DNA of 64,000 bases from Pseudisothecium myosuroides. Taxonomy: Eukaryota > Streptophyta > Bryopsida > Hypnales > Lembophyllaceae. Both the position numbers and the translations under genes were made by a program. Each line of letters begins with the position of its first letter. The first letter of the stretch is position 1. The stretch is taken from the NCBI GenBank assembly GCA_951799445.1, contig OX637287.1, forward strand, positions 45,165,724 to 45,229,723, read 5' to 3'. Below the pieces are notes generated by a model. That model had not been told where the DNA came from, did not search any database, and worked only from the letters and a program-made list of their open reading frames with translations. This document shows, piece after piece, positions 1 to 11,329 of the stretch.

Positions 1-497
1 TTTTTTATGGTTTATATTACTTGCTAGAATAATCTCACCATTGGGATTAGTGCATTTTGATTCCATCTAAAATATATGAATATTTTAGATTTTCCTTTTA
101 TCTCGTATCTACTTCTATTTAACAATTTTTTAAAGAATGATAATTAAGTTTTTTTGAACTTTTTTTTCCTAGTCTCTCAACTCAATCCTCTTCTATAAAG
201 ATTGAAAGCTCAAAACTCTGTAGTGCAAAAGTTTAAAGCTAAAAATGTTTAAAGTCATAAAATCTAGTCTCGCAATGTGCTGAAAAACTTGTTTTTCACT
301 TTAAAAGTAGATATCTTGCAATCTGTGCGGTCAAAAATTTTGAAATTTTTTTCACACACTCTCATACTAGTTAGGTGTAATATCCTATGGTTATATGTGA
401 AAAAAAAACAATTTTCAATTTTTTTACTCTTTGCTACAGAAATGGCAATTTTGAGTGTTTTTTGGCAGAAAAAAGGCCTTGGTCCTTTAGGGGTTAA
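1..497 (-). mobile_element. TTAA-type DNA element, cut by window edge
   Basis: The right boundary is CCTTTAGGGG followed by TTAA at 494-497. Read on the minus strand, the sequence inward from this end runs in parallel with the element at 20094-21032: CTCAAAA(C/T)TGCCATTT, then GCAAAGAG, then an A-rich tract, then AGATTGCAAGATAT and TTGAGTTGAGA. The other end lies beyond base 1. Nothing inside looks coding; two overlapping opposite-strand open frames here fall in low-complexity repeat sequence. Confidence 0.7.
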
Positions 498-1425
498 AAT
501 ATGGACAAGTCTCTCTTTCTTCCAAGATTTATTTTGTTTGCCTTGCTGAAAAAAAGGATCCTGCCCGATGCTCTTCATTCTGGAAACAATATACTTCTAC
601 TAGGATATTCCATTAAAACGACTTTGGGTCATTGCAAGAAAGAGTGGTACTAGGTTTCCGTCACAATAAGAAAGTTGTAGCTTCCACTTGCAATAACTTC
701 TGCACCATGACTCGCATGAATTTGAATTTTTTATTGAAGATGTATGTCTTGAGTGTCATCATATCTCATATTTTTCAAAAAATTTAAAAAATCATTTTTT
801 ATTTAAAAATCAATTAACTTAATATGTCACGTTTTGAGTTTTAGGGTTTTTTACTATGTAAGGAGTTCCCATATTTAATGATTTGGAGCTGAAATTTCTA
901 TGGTCTATTCCCATAGTAGGAAGTCATGTTTCTACCAAGGGGCATTAAAAAATAATTTATTTTATGCCCTCCACATCCATGCAAAGAGGGCTCCTTTGCG
1001 CGCGTAGTTCTGAACAATGAATATGGTTTTAGGATCATTTTTTTTGTTGAAATCCCTTCATCATGAAGTCTTTCCAAATGGTATATTTTTAGTTTCTTTA
1101 AAAAAAATTCCTATTTTTTACAAATTAAAACGTCAAAGTATGTATTTTCTTCAAATTTTCAGCTTACACGTTTTTGTGAATAACTTTTGACCTAGATTTT
1201 TTTTAGGTCTAAAATTTTGGTGATATGCTATACTTAGTATTATACTAATTATCGTTATTTTATTTTATTTTAAAAAAATCATATGCAAAAAGCTCATAGT
1301 ACTGGGAGTACTAACCGAAAACAGCCAAAGTGGAACAAAAATGGACACTCTTTCTTGCAATGACCCCTTTAGGTAGTCTTCTACAGAGCCACCCTCTTGA
1401 AGCTTGAGTGCCTACAATTGTCCAG
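498..1425. other. AT-rich intergenic DNA, no gene seen
   Basis: This is AT-rich sequence with many short A and T runs. I found no splice-bounded open frame, tRNA-like fold or terminal repeat that I could support. Confidence 0.5.
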
Positions 1426-1480
1426 TTAACCCCTAAAGGACTAGACAACGTTTTTTGGCAACATAACATTTTTGGGCAGG
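1426..1480 (-). repeat. Solo terminal fragment of the TTAA element family
   Basis: TTAACCCCTAAAGGAC begins at 1426. The 55 bases from 1426 to 1480 match the reverse complement of 2785-2839 at about 46 of 55 positions, ending in the shared block TTTTTGGGCAGG. The sequence after 1480 is not related to the family, so this appears to be a truncated right-type end rather than a complete element. Confidence 0.6.
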
Positions 1481-1906
1481 TCATTGAGAGCGGAAATAGT
1501 CACTATATTTTTTGAATTTTTTTTGGATGTGACAGCAAGGAGTACCTTGCCGCTGCACCAATTTTTTTTCCATTTTAATTTATCCATAAGAAGTTATGGA
1601 AGACAATGTCATTTTCAATGGACGGGGGGCAGCATGGGCAGGGCTAATTACACTAGAGCAAAAAATTGCATTCCATGCCCAAAAGAGCTTAGGCAAGGCT
1701 ATGGATAAGCTTTCAACCGAAGTTTAGGCTAGATACTTCACTGACATTTTTTGGGACCCATGCATTCTTGTCAATGTCCAAGGATGTGGAATATTGGATT
1801 AGGGGGGGGGGGGGGCTTTATAGTTGGAGTGCTCTAGAATATATACAAACCTTACGGGATTATACAAGAGCAATCTCTAAAATGACCTTGTAGTCCATCA
1901 ACTTTG
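1481..1906. other. Intergenic DNA with a G14 tract
   Basis: No gene was recognised. The stretch holds a homopolymer of 14 G at 1802-1815, which is unusual in this AT-rich background. The open frame near 1472-1708 has no recognisable domain. Confidence 0.4.
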
Positions 1907-2839
1907 TTGACCCCTAAAGTTCCATGACTATGTTTTCACCGAAAACACTCAAAAACTGCCATTTTTAGTACAAGTACCAAATTTTTGAAAAAAAAACTTT
2001 TTTGGCACATGTAACCGTAGGATCTTATAGTAAACTAGTTTTAGAAGATGTGGAAAAATTTTCAGAACTTTCCACCATGCAAATTGGAAGATATTAGCAT
2101 TTGAATTGGCAAAAATCCTTTTTTTGTTCCTGCGAAAAACAGGGCAGTTGCACTTCACAAGGTCACATTTGTATGAAAAATGTCCAAAATGGTGGTGCTT
2201 CTTTGAATTCTTTTTCCTAAACAAGTTGGCTACATGCTTAAAAATTTTCAAATCATTTGGAATTGTACAACATATACAAAAAAAATAGTAAGTAGAAAAA
2301 AGTAGAGTATGATTCAAAACACTAAATTGTTAAGAAGTTAATTATGGAATTGAAAAATGTCAATCTAAATGGTTGTAATGTTGTAATAAACAACCTAAAT
2401 CCTATTATTTTATTTTTTTCAAAAAATATTAAAATTTGAGTTAAATAAACAACTTCAAAGTTTATTTCAGAGTAGAGAATCTATAATTGCCTGCAAACTA
2501 AAAAACCTCATAACTTTTTACTCATTGTGTCGAAATGGAATGATTTAAAGCTTTCCACGTATATATAACTCTAGAAAACCAATTTCAAATTTTTATTTTT
2601 GAAAATAGTGATTTTTTCAGATCTGCCCGGACTGCCTGAGTTGACCAACAAACAACATTTTTGGCCATAACTTTTGACTCGTATTTCCAAATGTTATGAA
2701 ATTTTGTGCACATGAAAGATATTCCTTGTCCCCACCTTCTGTAAAAATTTCAACCCAAAATATGCAAATCTCCAGTCACAAGTACCTGCCCAAAAATTTT
2801 ATATTGCCAAAAAAGGCATGTTGGTCCTTTAGGGGTTAA
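1907..2839 (+). mobile_element. TTAA-type DNA element, near full length (933 bp)
   Basis: The left end is TTGACCCCTAAAG (one change from TTAACCCCTAAAG) at 1907; the right end is CCTTTAGGGGTTAA, finishing at 2839. Internal landmarks match the 939-bp element at 20094-21032 in order: ACACTCAAAAACTGCCATTT, AACCGTAGGATCTT, an AAAGCTTTCCA(C/T)GTA block, a CCATAACTTTTG block and a CTGCCC block near the right end. No transposase reading frame is visible, so it is non-autonomous. Confidence 0.75.
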
Positions 2840-3589
2840 GGTAGAAATTTATGCAAAAACTGTGACCAACAAAGTAGAGACTAGCACAATGTTGAATTAA
2901 CAAAAATTTAAAAATAAAAAATAAAAAAGTAAAATTGCAGTCCAGCTTGGACAACTAGGTTGGATTGCATTTTTGAAAGAAAAAAATTAATTAATTTAAA
3001 TTTTAAAAAAATAAAATTAATTAAATCAATAATTCAATAATTTCTTTACTGTTGGTTCAGCCCTCTTCAGGTGCATACATCTTTGAATGCAAACTTCATG
3101 TATGTCCATGGACTAATTACTATGTCCTTTGATGAAATAGTATATAGTTTTTCAAGGCAGTGGTCTCCATCAACAAGTTAGGCATAGCAACTTCTGACCT
3201 ACCCTCCTCCCATGGCCAAAACCTAATATCCCCAACTGCCTTGTAGTTTAGCACTTTTATTTCAAAATACAAATTCATCAAGTTTGCCAAAGCGACATAC
3301 TTTGGGCAATTTTTTTTCCCCGGCTTGTAGACCTAGCAGAAATCTAGAACTCCACCGTTCACATTCTAAAAAGATTAATGTATGTGCAAGCCATAAATTG
3401 TTGAAAAAAAGGCTTTGTATGAGAATTATTTTCAAGCTAGTTGCCTAGTGGAATTTTTTGGTACATGTTCCCCAATTTGAAATGTTATGAATTTTTTTGG
3501 ACATGTGACCAACTATGTCACAAAAAGCAAGTAAAAAAAGTTCAAGCAAAAAAGTGAAATTAAATTGTGCAAAAGCCTCCCCGAATTAG
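2840..3589. other. AT-rich intergenic DNA, no gene seen
   Basis: No supported gene or repeat boundary. Part of the right side may be the decayed interior of the TTAA-type copy that ends at 3833. Confidence 0.35.
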
Positions 3590-3833
3590 AGCTACCTGGA
3601 ATTTGGATGCCTCCTAAAAACATTTTTTTTGCCTTCAAACACTATAATCTTGCAATCTGTACGGTCAAAACCTTCCATTTTTTTTATTACAACATAGTAA
3701 AGTAGTCTACTACTAGAACTTACAGTAAGATGCAGCAAAATTTCATTCATCATTTTTTGAAGGCCTTTGCCATCAAAATGGCCCATTTTGAGTGTTTTCT
3801 GGTGAAACATAGTCAAAGAATTTTAAGGGTTAA
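3590..3833 (-). mobile_element. Decayed TTAA-type element end
   Basis: Read on the minus strand from TTAA at 3830-3833, it carries TTAACCCTTAAAA, then AACACTCAAAATGG, then GACCGTACAGATTGCAAGAT. These are the left-end landmarks of the TTAA family. The other terminus could not be placed. Confidence 0.55.
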
Positions 3834-6749
3834 AGTAAGTACAGGGATGATGCTTTCTTCAGTGATGGACCACCAATTTTTTCTCCTCAATATAGCTCTC
3901 ATCTTGAGGCTCCACATATAACTTAGTAGTTACTAAGGCTGATGAGTTTGGTGGATTCTCTTGTATATTAATTGAGACGTTTCTGTTGTTAAAAATTTTG
4001 TCTGGTACTCTATTGCTTCACGTACATATAGATGTTAGTAGTAGTACAAACTTTCACTAACTTGATCGTTGCTTCTCTCATTACTATCTTCCGTTCTATC
4101 TCGATTTTATAGCACTTTCTCTCTTCTCTGGGATGACAGATCTGTGTGTATCTACCTGCCGAACCTTGACTTTGATATCTCAGAAATCTGCAACTCTGTT
4201 GTGCTATGACAATAGTTTGTGGGGAATGTTACCATATGAGTGTAGAGTGTGAAGCTTACAGCGTAGAGCTTAGGTTTGGTTAGCCTAATGCTTGTTTTAG
4301 AAGGTAATCTCTGAAACATAGGTACCCTAAGAAGGTGTAAGTAGGTACCTTATAACCATTGAAGGTATGCTATAACATAAGGCACCTTATACATTAGAGG
4401 CGGTTTGGGGTCTCCAAAAGGCCCTCTAAGGCCTATGTGTGCAGCTTCCGCCATTTGACTTTAAGGCTTGGGCATGCTCCCAAGAGTACCACTGTGAGTG
4501 CGGGCAGCTGACACCTATACCGTTATGAGTGCGGCCAATGCTTAGGTGGATGCCAAATTTTGTGATGCGGTCAAGTAGTGGGGTTGAAAATAGTGAAGAC
4601 TCATGAGTATGCCACACAGTTTGTCCTTGACTGGCATTCATTTTTTAATGCAAATGTAATGAACTCTTACATTTTTTATTCAAATCTAATGGATTTGCAT
4701 TGGCGCCAAACTCGCGAGTCAAATGACAGCAAGCACAATGTGACATGAGCGTCCCTTCTAGTATTAAAATATTAGAACGGTAAATTAAAATAATTATATA
4801 TTTTACAAAAGTGCAGTTGTCCTTAAGCGTCCTAGCTTTGGATTATTTTATTCTACTGACGCGTCTGGCAGCACGGACAATTGGGTCCATAGCGGTCCAC
4901 AGAGCAAAGTGGAGGTTCATTCTCATTGGCCACAATCTCAATATTTCACACTCAAGTGAAGTGTTGGTAGCCAGGGTAGTGACAAGGCCCGTTGGCCCGT
5001 ACTGTCCTTCTCCATTGACCATAGTTGCCCTCCCGGGGCCTTCTGGAGACCTCCAAAGTCTTCTAATGAATAATGTTATATATACCTATAATATAGTTAT
5101 CTTATAACCATCGAAGGGTGTCTATGCTTCACTCTCCTGCTCTACACTCATATACTAGCTTCACTCGATAGTTAGCATAATTGATTATAAAAACTAACAT
5201 AATTTCTGAAACTACTCTGATATAATGTTAACAAATTGAGAAGACTCCCACATTAGATGTTTTTTGGGGTCTCTGGAGGGCCGTTTCAGGGGCATTCCCC
5301 GATCTGGCCCGATTTTGTGAACACCGGTACGGTGTCAGAAAATATTTATTAATTTTTTTATTTTTATTTTTTTCAAATACCATTTTGAGCAAAAAAATCA
5401 ATTAATTTTTCCAAAAATGACGTGGTAGTCATTGTGCCACATTAGCCAGCTGCTACAGCGCGTTTCCGCAGCGTTCTCGCAATCTGGGAACGCAAAAGAA
5501 CTCACAACCCTCCAAGACCCTTGAATCCAATCTAATGGCACAACAATTTGTATAATTTCACATACATATGTATTTTGAATAAGAACCTGATGAGTTTAAA
5601 TATACAGTAGTTGCCGTGGAGGCAAATGAATAATGGATGAGCAAAATGAAAAAAAGATGAACTAAAAGTGAATAGTGAACAATTACTGAGTGATGCCTAG
5701 AATAGTAAGCGTCGTTGTTCTACAAATACAATTGTGGAATGTTCACATTTGATATATTGTAAGATGTATATGAATGGTAATGAGAGAAAGGATTTTTAGT
5801 GCTTGTGCAATGTAGGCGTTGATTACGTGGATTGCAAGGATTAGAAATTTGTAACAAAAGACAGTATAGACATGAACTTCAAAGAAAGTATCAAGGTGGA
5901 AATGATCCAATGGTAGCGAGGATTAACATTGATTTCCTTAAATTGACCAAATTCCATGACTTTGGTACTTTCTAAAGTGCGTGGTTAGAATAGTGAATCC
6001 ATATCATTAGTTGGGTGATTGCAAGAAACACTTGTCCTATTTCTTGTCCCTTTGCCCACTGACAGGTGGTGTTTTGCTCAAAACTTTGTATTGTTTGTCT
6101 ATTTTGCGTGAAATTTGGAATGAAGGTACATGCGGTAGTTGCAAACATGAAGGTACATGTAGTAGTTGAAAGCCAAAAATTAGATACGTTAGAGGTCTAT
6201 TAATATTACAAGGACTAACAATGAGTTTTTATGAAAAGAGCAACATGTCAATTGCGCACATGGGATCAAAGTGACCTTCCTTTGCATAAAGGCTACGAAT
6301 AGGGGAAACAAAATTCTACAAGATTTCTTTAATGAAATGCAAGCGCAATTTTCTCTAGCAAGATACCTTTCGTAGTATCTTGTAGCAATCTATAGTACTG
6401 CATAGTACTAAAGCAATGGTTTAAATTTGCAGGCACCTTGAATCGACGGTTTAGATTTGCAGGGGCGCTACTGACACATTGTATTGGTAGTAGTGCATAG
6501 TACTGCTAGTCCTATGGCCAAAAACTGCCTTTTTAATCATAAAATGTGAAGTGTTTTTTGCAATCACTCCATTCCTAGATTTCAGAACTTTGCATACATG
6601 AAAGCTACAATTCTTTGTGCTGAGAGTTGGTGAAATTAAAGGAAATTGACAATGAATTGGCCAACAAAACATCTTTTATACTTGGTTCTGGACTACAAGG
6701 AAAACTTGGACCTCCAATAGTATGCACTTACCAACATGGAGAGAGTCCC
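3834..6749. other. Intergenic DNA with a low-copy duplicated segment
   Basis: No gene was recognised. Two stretches share sequence: about 4345-4440 (CTTATAACCATTGAAGG, then GGTTTGGGGTCTCCAAAAGG) and about 5100-5290 (CTTATAACCATCGAAGG, then TTTTTTGGGGTCTCTGGAGG). The open frame at 4811-5107 shows no domain, and its composition differs little from its surroundings. Around 6500-6670 there are decayed landmarks of the TTAA family. Confidence 0.4.
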
Positions 6750-7159
6750 TAAGGTAGAACCACCCATACCCGATCACTCAAATGATTTTAGGACAGATGA
6801 GGAATAGTGTGAGGCAATGGAAATTTTGGGACTTTGAATTTTGTAATTTTATTACTAAAATTGAAATTACTATTAATCTTGGGAGCTAAAAAGTGTTCAA
6901 ACCCATAGCCAATGTCTAAAGTCTTCCAATTCCACTCATAGCCGAACGAAGTCTTTTCTTGCTCACTACTTCCTACTATCTTGTTCACTACTTCCCATAC
7001 ACTTTATGATACTTTGGGACATGTGTCATGACCATATTTGCCCCAACCTAAAAAGGAGAAAAACACACAATCCAAACTTGAGGGCTCTGCCTAGCTTGGA
7101 ATATTGCCCCCTACAGGTTGGACATGGCCCCCTAGTTGGGAATGGGTGGTTCTACCTTA
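6750..7159. mobile_element. TA-flanked miniature element, family AGGTAGAACC (copy 1)
   Basis: Terminal inverted repeats AGGTAGAACCACCCAT face each other, with TA immediately outside both ends (6750-6751 and 7158-7159). A second copy at 62291-62689 has the same ends and shares interior blocks in opposite order. The TA dinucleotide at both borders is what Tc1/mariner-type elements generate. No coding sequence is visible. Confidence 0.7.
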
Positions 7160-7509
7160 CCACCTCCTTCACCTCCTTCACCTCACTACACTAGTCGAAA
7201 GGAGGATTCAAGGCTTGAAGCCAAAAGAACAATGCTCTGGTGCCCCCAAGACCACCTCTCTACGCGTTGAAAGTCACAAAGTTTACCCAAATATAAGTCA
7301 ATTTCATAAATAATTGAGCAAAGTTTGATAAACGTTCAAATTCCGTAAATTTATAGACTGAAATATGTCTGAAAAACAAAGAATATTTTATTTCAATGAA
7401 ATCCCTGAAATTCGGGATCAATGTTTATTCCAAAATAAATTATAAAAGAATTTCTTGTAGTCAGATATTCAAAATATTATTAACTATTTTGAAAGAAAGC
7501 GATGAAACT
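7160..7509. other. Intergenic DNA downstream of the disrupted gene copy
   Basis: No gene or repeat recognised before the tandem duplication begins near 7510. Confidence 0.35.
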
Positions 7510-8905
7510 GACTTAGCACTTTCCGTAGTACATCGACACATTATTTACGCGAAGAGATTCGTACAAGAATCTTACAATGAATTTCTTAACTTAGGATAAT
7601 TCCTGCATTACTAGTCTATCAATAATTCTACAACTCCTAAACATTACAACAACACGGTGGTGCCAAAAAATTAGTTGTCGACCTGGATCTTCTCAGCTGC
7701 ATCAGCAATCTCGGCAGACAAGGCTCGCAGAAATGCAGAGTAGGGCGACGTGGTGAGCACATACACTCCGGAGGTCCCAATCAGGGAAGAGCACTTCTCT
7801 TCCACGGTCTTCATTTCTTTCATGAGCTCGCACAAGGAAGCCTTCCACAGAGTCATGTTCAAAACATCCCACGGCAATGGCTCATTCCCTGGTGGAAGCA
7901 CTGTCACATGTTCAGCGATGTCCAGTAACACACTGCAAATCGTCTCTTTGTCCTTGAGATTTTTCATCAGAAAGTGTGGCCCTTGGTTGCACAAAAACTC
8001 CAGGCACTGGGAGTGGGAAATTCCGTCTGAGACAACATCACCAGGCTCACCACCAGTGAACTTCTGGTCCTCTTCACTCACTGGCCACCAGGAGAGTTCA
8101 GGAAAATAATATCAGTTACGTTTCTGGATGATCAATGTTGCGGAAGCACTATGGAAAGAAATAGATTATGGGCTTAAAACACGATTCTTTCCATGCCAAA
8201 GATGGTCGTACATACTGTATGTTCAATCACCGTTGCTTGGCATACCTTGTTCTTCCAGAATCTTCATAACAGCGTTGTCAGAGTCCCGCCCTTCCCCGTT
8301 CTGCGGATGCCCTGCGATCATGTGGGCTTCACGAGCACCGTCAACAATGCGAGGGCTTCCTGCAGGCAACATGTGGGTCGACAGGTTGGATTTAGGGAGC
8401 CTCTCCTCGTCGTCGACATGGAAGTGAAGTCCAGGAACCTTCGTCTCCAAAATGTATGTCAAGAATCGCTTCTTCTGAACTGCACAGCTGCGCAGCTCAG
8501 TGCATGATCCAGCGTGAACGGCTTCATGGTGGCGGCCAGCGTTTCTTCACACAAGCGATCTGAGCAGGCCAACAAACACAATGCAGCGTACCACACATTC
8601 AGAACGGATATAACTTGTGAGACATCTAATCGGTCCGATTCTAGCTACGGAGTTAGACAAGCGGCACACTCATAAAGCACGCACTCTCTGTTCGCCATTT
8701 ACCCTCAGTCTGGCATGCAAATCCAATCAAAACAAAGCGATGCAAAGTGCTTAAGAGTGACGAGAATTGGACATATTGGCAGAAATTTTTGACAGATAGG
8801 TAGCTAAAGTCCACTTACATGATTGACAGATAGGTTTGAAGGTCGGCGGAACTGACAAGCATCGTGACAGAGGGTGCAGAGGATGATAATCTCTTGCAAA
8901 CACAA
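7510..8905. repeat. Unit 1 of a tandem segmental duplication
   Basis: This segment aligns with 11330-12742, at an offset of about 3.83 kb. The match covers the 3' flank (for example CAACTCCTAAACA next to CGACTCCTAAACA), both exons, the intron, and upstream DNA as far as the shared block GATAATCTCTTGCAAA. The duplicated unit is therefore a whole gene with its upstream region. The copies differ by scattered substitutions and small indels, so the event is not recent. Confidence 0.8.
7671..8527 (-). pseudogene. Frameshifted copy of the unknown two-exon gene
   Basis: The start codon at 8527-8525 sits in a good plant context (GCCACCATG). Twenty-two codons in, a 1-bp deletion relative to the intact copy at 11509-12376 (around 8465-8475) moves the frame into an immediate TGA. 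The tryptophan codon next to it has also changed from TGG to TTG. After the lesion the frame reopens: exon 1 runs to 8246 (donor GTATGC) and exon 2 from 8080 to a stop at 7671-7673, both with the same splice phase as the intact copy. Exon 2 lacks an eight-residue stretch found in the intact copy. Either this is a recent pseudogene, or a downstream start makes an N-truncated protein. Function is unknown. Confidence 0.65.
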
Positions 8906-9930
8906 GCTAACTTTATAGATATCCAGCAGCGAAGAGGACGAAGATGCCATGAAATTTAAGCCACCACTGTTTACAGAAGTCTTGAATTGCAGGCAACCAA
9001 ATAAGTGGTACCTATCGTCCTCATGAATGAGATTTGAAATTGGTGGTAGAACAGGCTCTTGTATCTAGGGTATGCATGACTCTCAAATTCAATGTCACGT
9101 GAGCGGAAAAAAAGAAATGGCCAGTCTGGGTAAGCTTATTAGTTAGTGGAGTTTCCCCAGCCAGGAATGGCTCCGTTCTTAGGGAATCGTTTTTTTTTTT
9201 CCTTTTCATTTTGGAGAAGGAGCCAGTTGTTTCTTTAATACTCATGCGATACTTGGGTAATACTTGGTGATGTCTATATGAAAACTAGGTGGTACCTAGG
9301 TAAAATTTGGTTACTAGTCATAAAATACAACAATCATCTAGCTATTTTGACCTCCAAAATGAAAATTTCCTTTACAAAGCTAGCCAGCATCTTTTGGTTG
9401 TAGCCAATTGGCAAAACAATGTGCACAAAAAAAACACTATAGAGAATTAGATTGGTTTTGTAAAGACAATATATGAAAAGTAACTTGCATTTCACTGGTA
9501 GTTGTCCTACACTAATTTACCACTGCAACGTTGTCGTGGCCAAGGATTTTTTTTTCATTTATTTTGGACAGTACAAAAAGTGATCTTTGCTAGAGTGATG
9601 CAATTGTTTGCACCTATATAAATGTATAAAACATGGAACATACAGATGAGATTTAAATTATTAATCCAAAAAAGAGTGATATTGTCCTAAAAATAAATAG
9701 CAATTTTAGTAATTTCATCCATTGAAAATGGAGGAATATATTGCCTAATATTTCCTCAAAAAAATTGTATCATTTTCAAGAAAAATATTGCTAGAAACCC
9801 CTCTACCAATTGCAAGCATGGTAACATTAGTAAGTAATGTGAAGCATGGCAAGCACATGTGCACACTTTTAAGTGATCATATTTACAAAAATCAAGACTT
9901 TTGAGTGCCCGAAGATATTTGCCCGAAGTT
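8906..9930. other. Intergenic DNA between the duplicated units
   Basis: AT-rich, with no gene that I could support. It includes short T and A runs and no clear terminal repeats. Confidence 0.35.
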
Positions 9931-9933
9931 GTG

Positions 9934-10215
9934 ATAACCCCTACAGTTCTAATGTTCTATAACCATGGTTTGCCAAAAACCATTCCAAAACTACCATATC
10001 CATTGCAAAGAGCAAAAAAAACACTAATCTTAGATATGTTGTTTTCTGTACTGGACTATAAGATTTTTCAAGAATTCTCTAAACTTGAAATTTTGCATTA
10101 TAGAGTTCTGAAGTTAAAAATCTTCATCAATTGAACTCCATGACACGACACAAGGTGGTGACATAGAGACAAAGAGAGCTATGCAAAAACGCATGGAAGG
10201 TTACCTTCAACTTAA
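9934..10215 (+). mobile_element. Decayed TTAA-type element (left part)
   Basis: The left end reads ATAACCCCTACAG at 9934. It is followed by the family landmarks CCATTCCAAAACTACCATAT, GCAAAGAGCAAAAAAAAC and a GGACTATAAGAT block. The right boundary is uncertain; the coordinate given is only where similarity fades. Confidence 0.5.
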
Positions 10216-10399
10216 AGGGCCATAAAAATAACCAATTTCTACATTTTTTTTGCGAAGATAAAATGATCAGTGTTATTTACTACAACTCTTCAAATGAGTG
10301 TTCTTTTGGTGTCAGTGACATCCAATTTAAATTTACAATAGTTGAACATTTTAAATTTCTAAAAATTGCAAATTTGTATACTTGTGGATTTTTTTTTAA

Positions 10400-10760
10400 A
10401 AACAAACTACAGCCTTGCTGCTCTTCGTGCTACCAGGGGCACTGTCAGTGGCACCAGACTCAGAGCAGCTCCAGTCCAACCCGGAAGCAGCTCGCCAACG
10501 AAACAGGCATTGCTCAAATCCATATCAGTAACTTAAATCACTCAAGTAGTGTAGCTCCGTCGTTAAATCACAAGCGACCATGCGCCTATAGATTCCGGTG
10601 TATCAGAATCCAAACTAATCTGATGTCCTACAAGCCCTTGGATGCCACAGTGGCACTGTGGCATGGCACCAGCATCAGTCAAATTCATGCTGACCGGGTG
10701 GAAAGATTTCAACCCTGGCTCGATTCTTGCAACACACGGCTCTCGATAATGATGTAAGCT
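10400..10760. other. GC-richer island of unknown nature
   Basis: Base composition rises sharply compared with the AT-rich DNA on each side. Short open frames run on both strands, including a 38-codon ATG frame on the minus strand near 10420-10535 that ends TAG. I recognise no protein family and see no convincing splice structure. It could be a gene fragment, a promoter region or a short exon of an undetected transcript. Confidence 0.3.
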
Positions 10761-11329
10761 TTTGATTGGACAATGTAGTTTGGTCAACTTCGTGTGAGTA
10801 TGCCATAAGCTCTCCACATAGTTGCATAGGTAGTTTAAAATATGAGTTGTGCCCAAGTGGCAACCATTGCATTGAATCATTGCATTTGTATTAAAGATAT
10901 TAATATTAGACACCAAACTCCCTAGATATAATCCCTGTAGAGAATCTATGAATATTGTGAGAGACCACGTTCAAATCAGTTTAGGCCACACAATATGGGT
11001 GCTTGAGTTGTTGCAATCCAATGGAGTGCATAGGAAGGAGTCTCTAAAGACATGCTTGAAATTGCTATTGATTCAGGCAGTCATACTAAATAATACATAT
11101 CAAGCTAAAAAAGCAGTCAAAATGTTCCAAATTTTAATGTGCCCGTCTTATACAACTTGAAAATGGACTATTGAATATTCCATTTCACTTCGTCGTTCTC
11201 AAGGGCCTGAACTTTTGAGAGTTTGAGATCAATTGCAATTCCAACCTTCACGTTGTTTAAACTCTGAAACATGTGAGTCCATTACATTGTTGCCTGGTGC
11301 TGTACAGACAAATGTAGCGGTACCAGACA
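10761..11329. other. Intergenic DNA, no gene seen
   Basis: No gene, terminal repeat or RNA fold that I can support. Confidence 0.35.

Noticed and set aside
264..578. Opposing frames of 90 and 104 codons at the left edge
   Set aside because: They fall in a TTAA-type repeat whose other copies do not conserve the frame.
1426..2839. A 1.4-kb TTAA element spanning 1426-2839 with 55-bp inverted ends
   Set aside because: The inner copy 1907-2839 matches the 939-bp reference from end to end, so 1426-1480 is better read as a separate right-type fragment.
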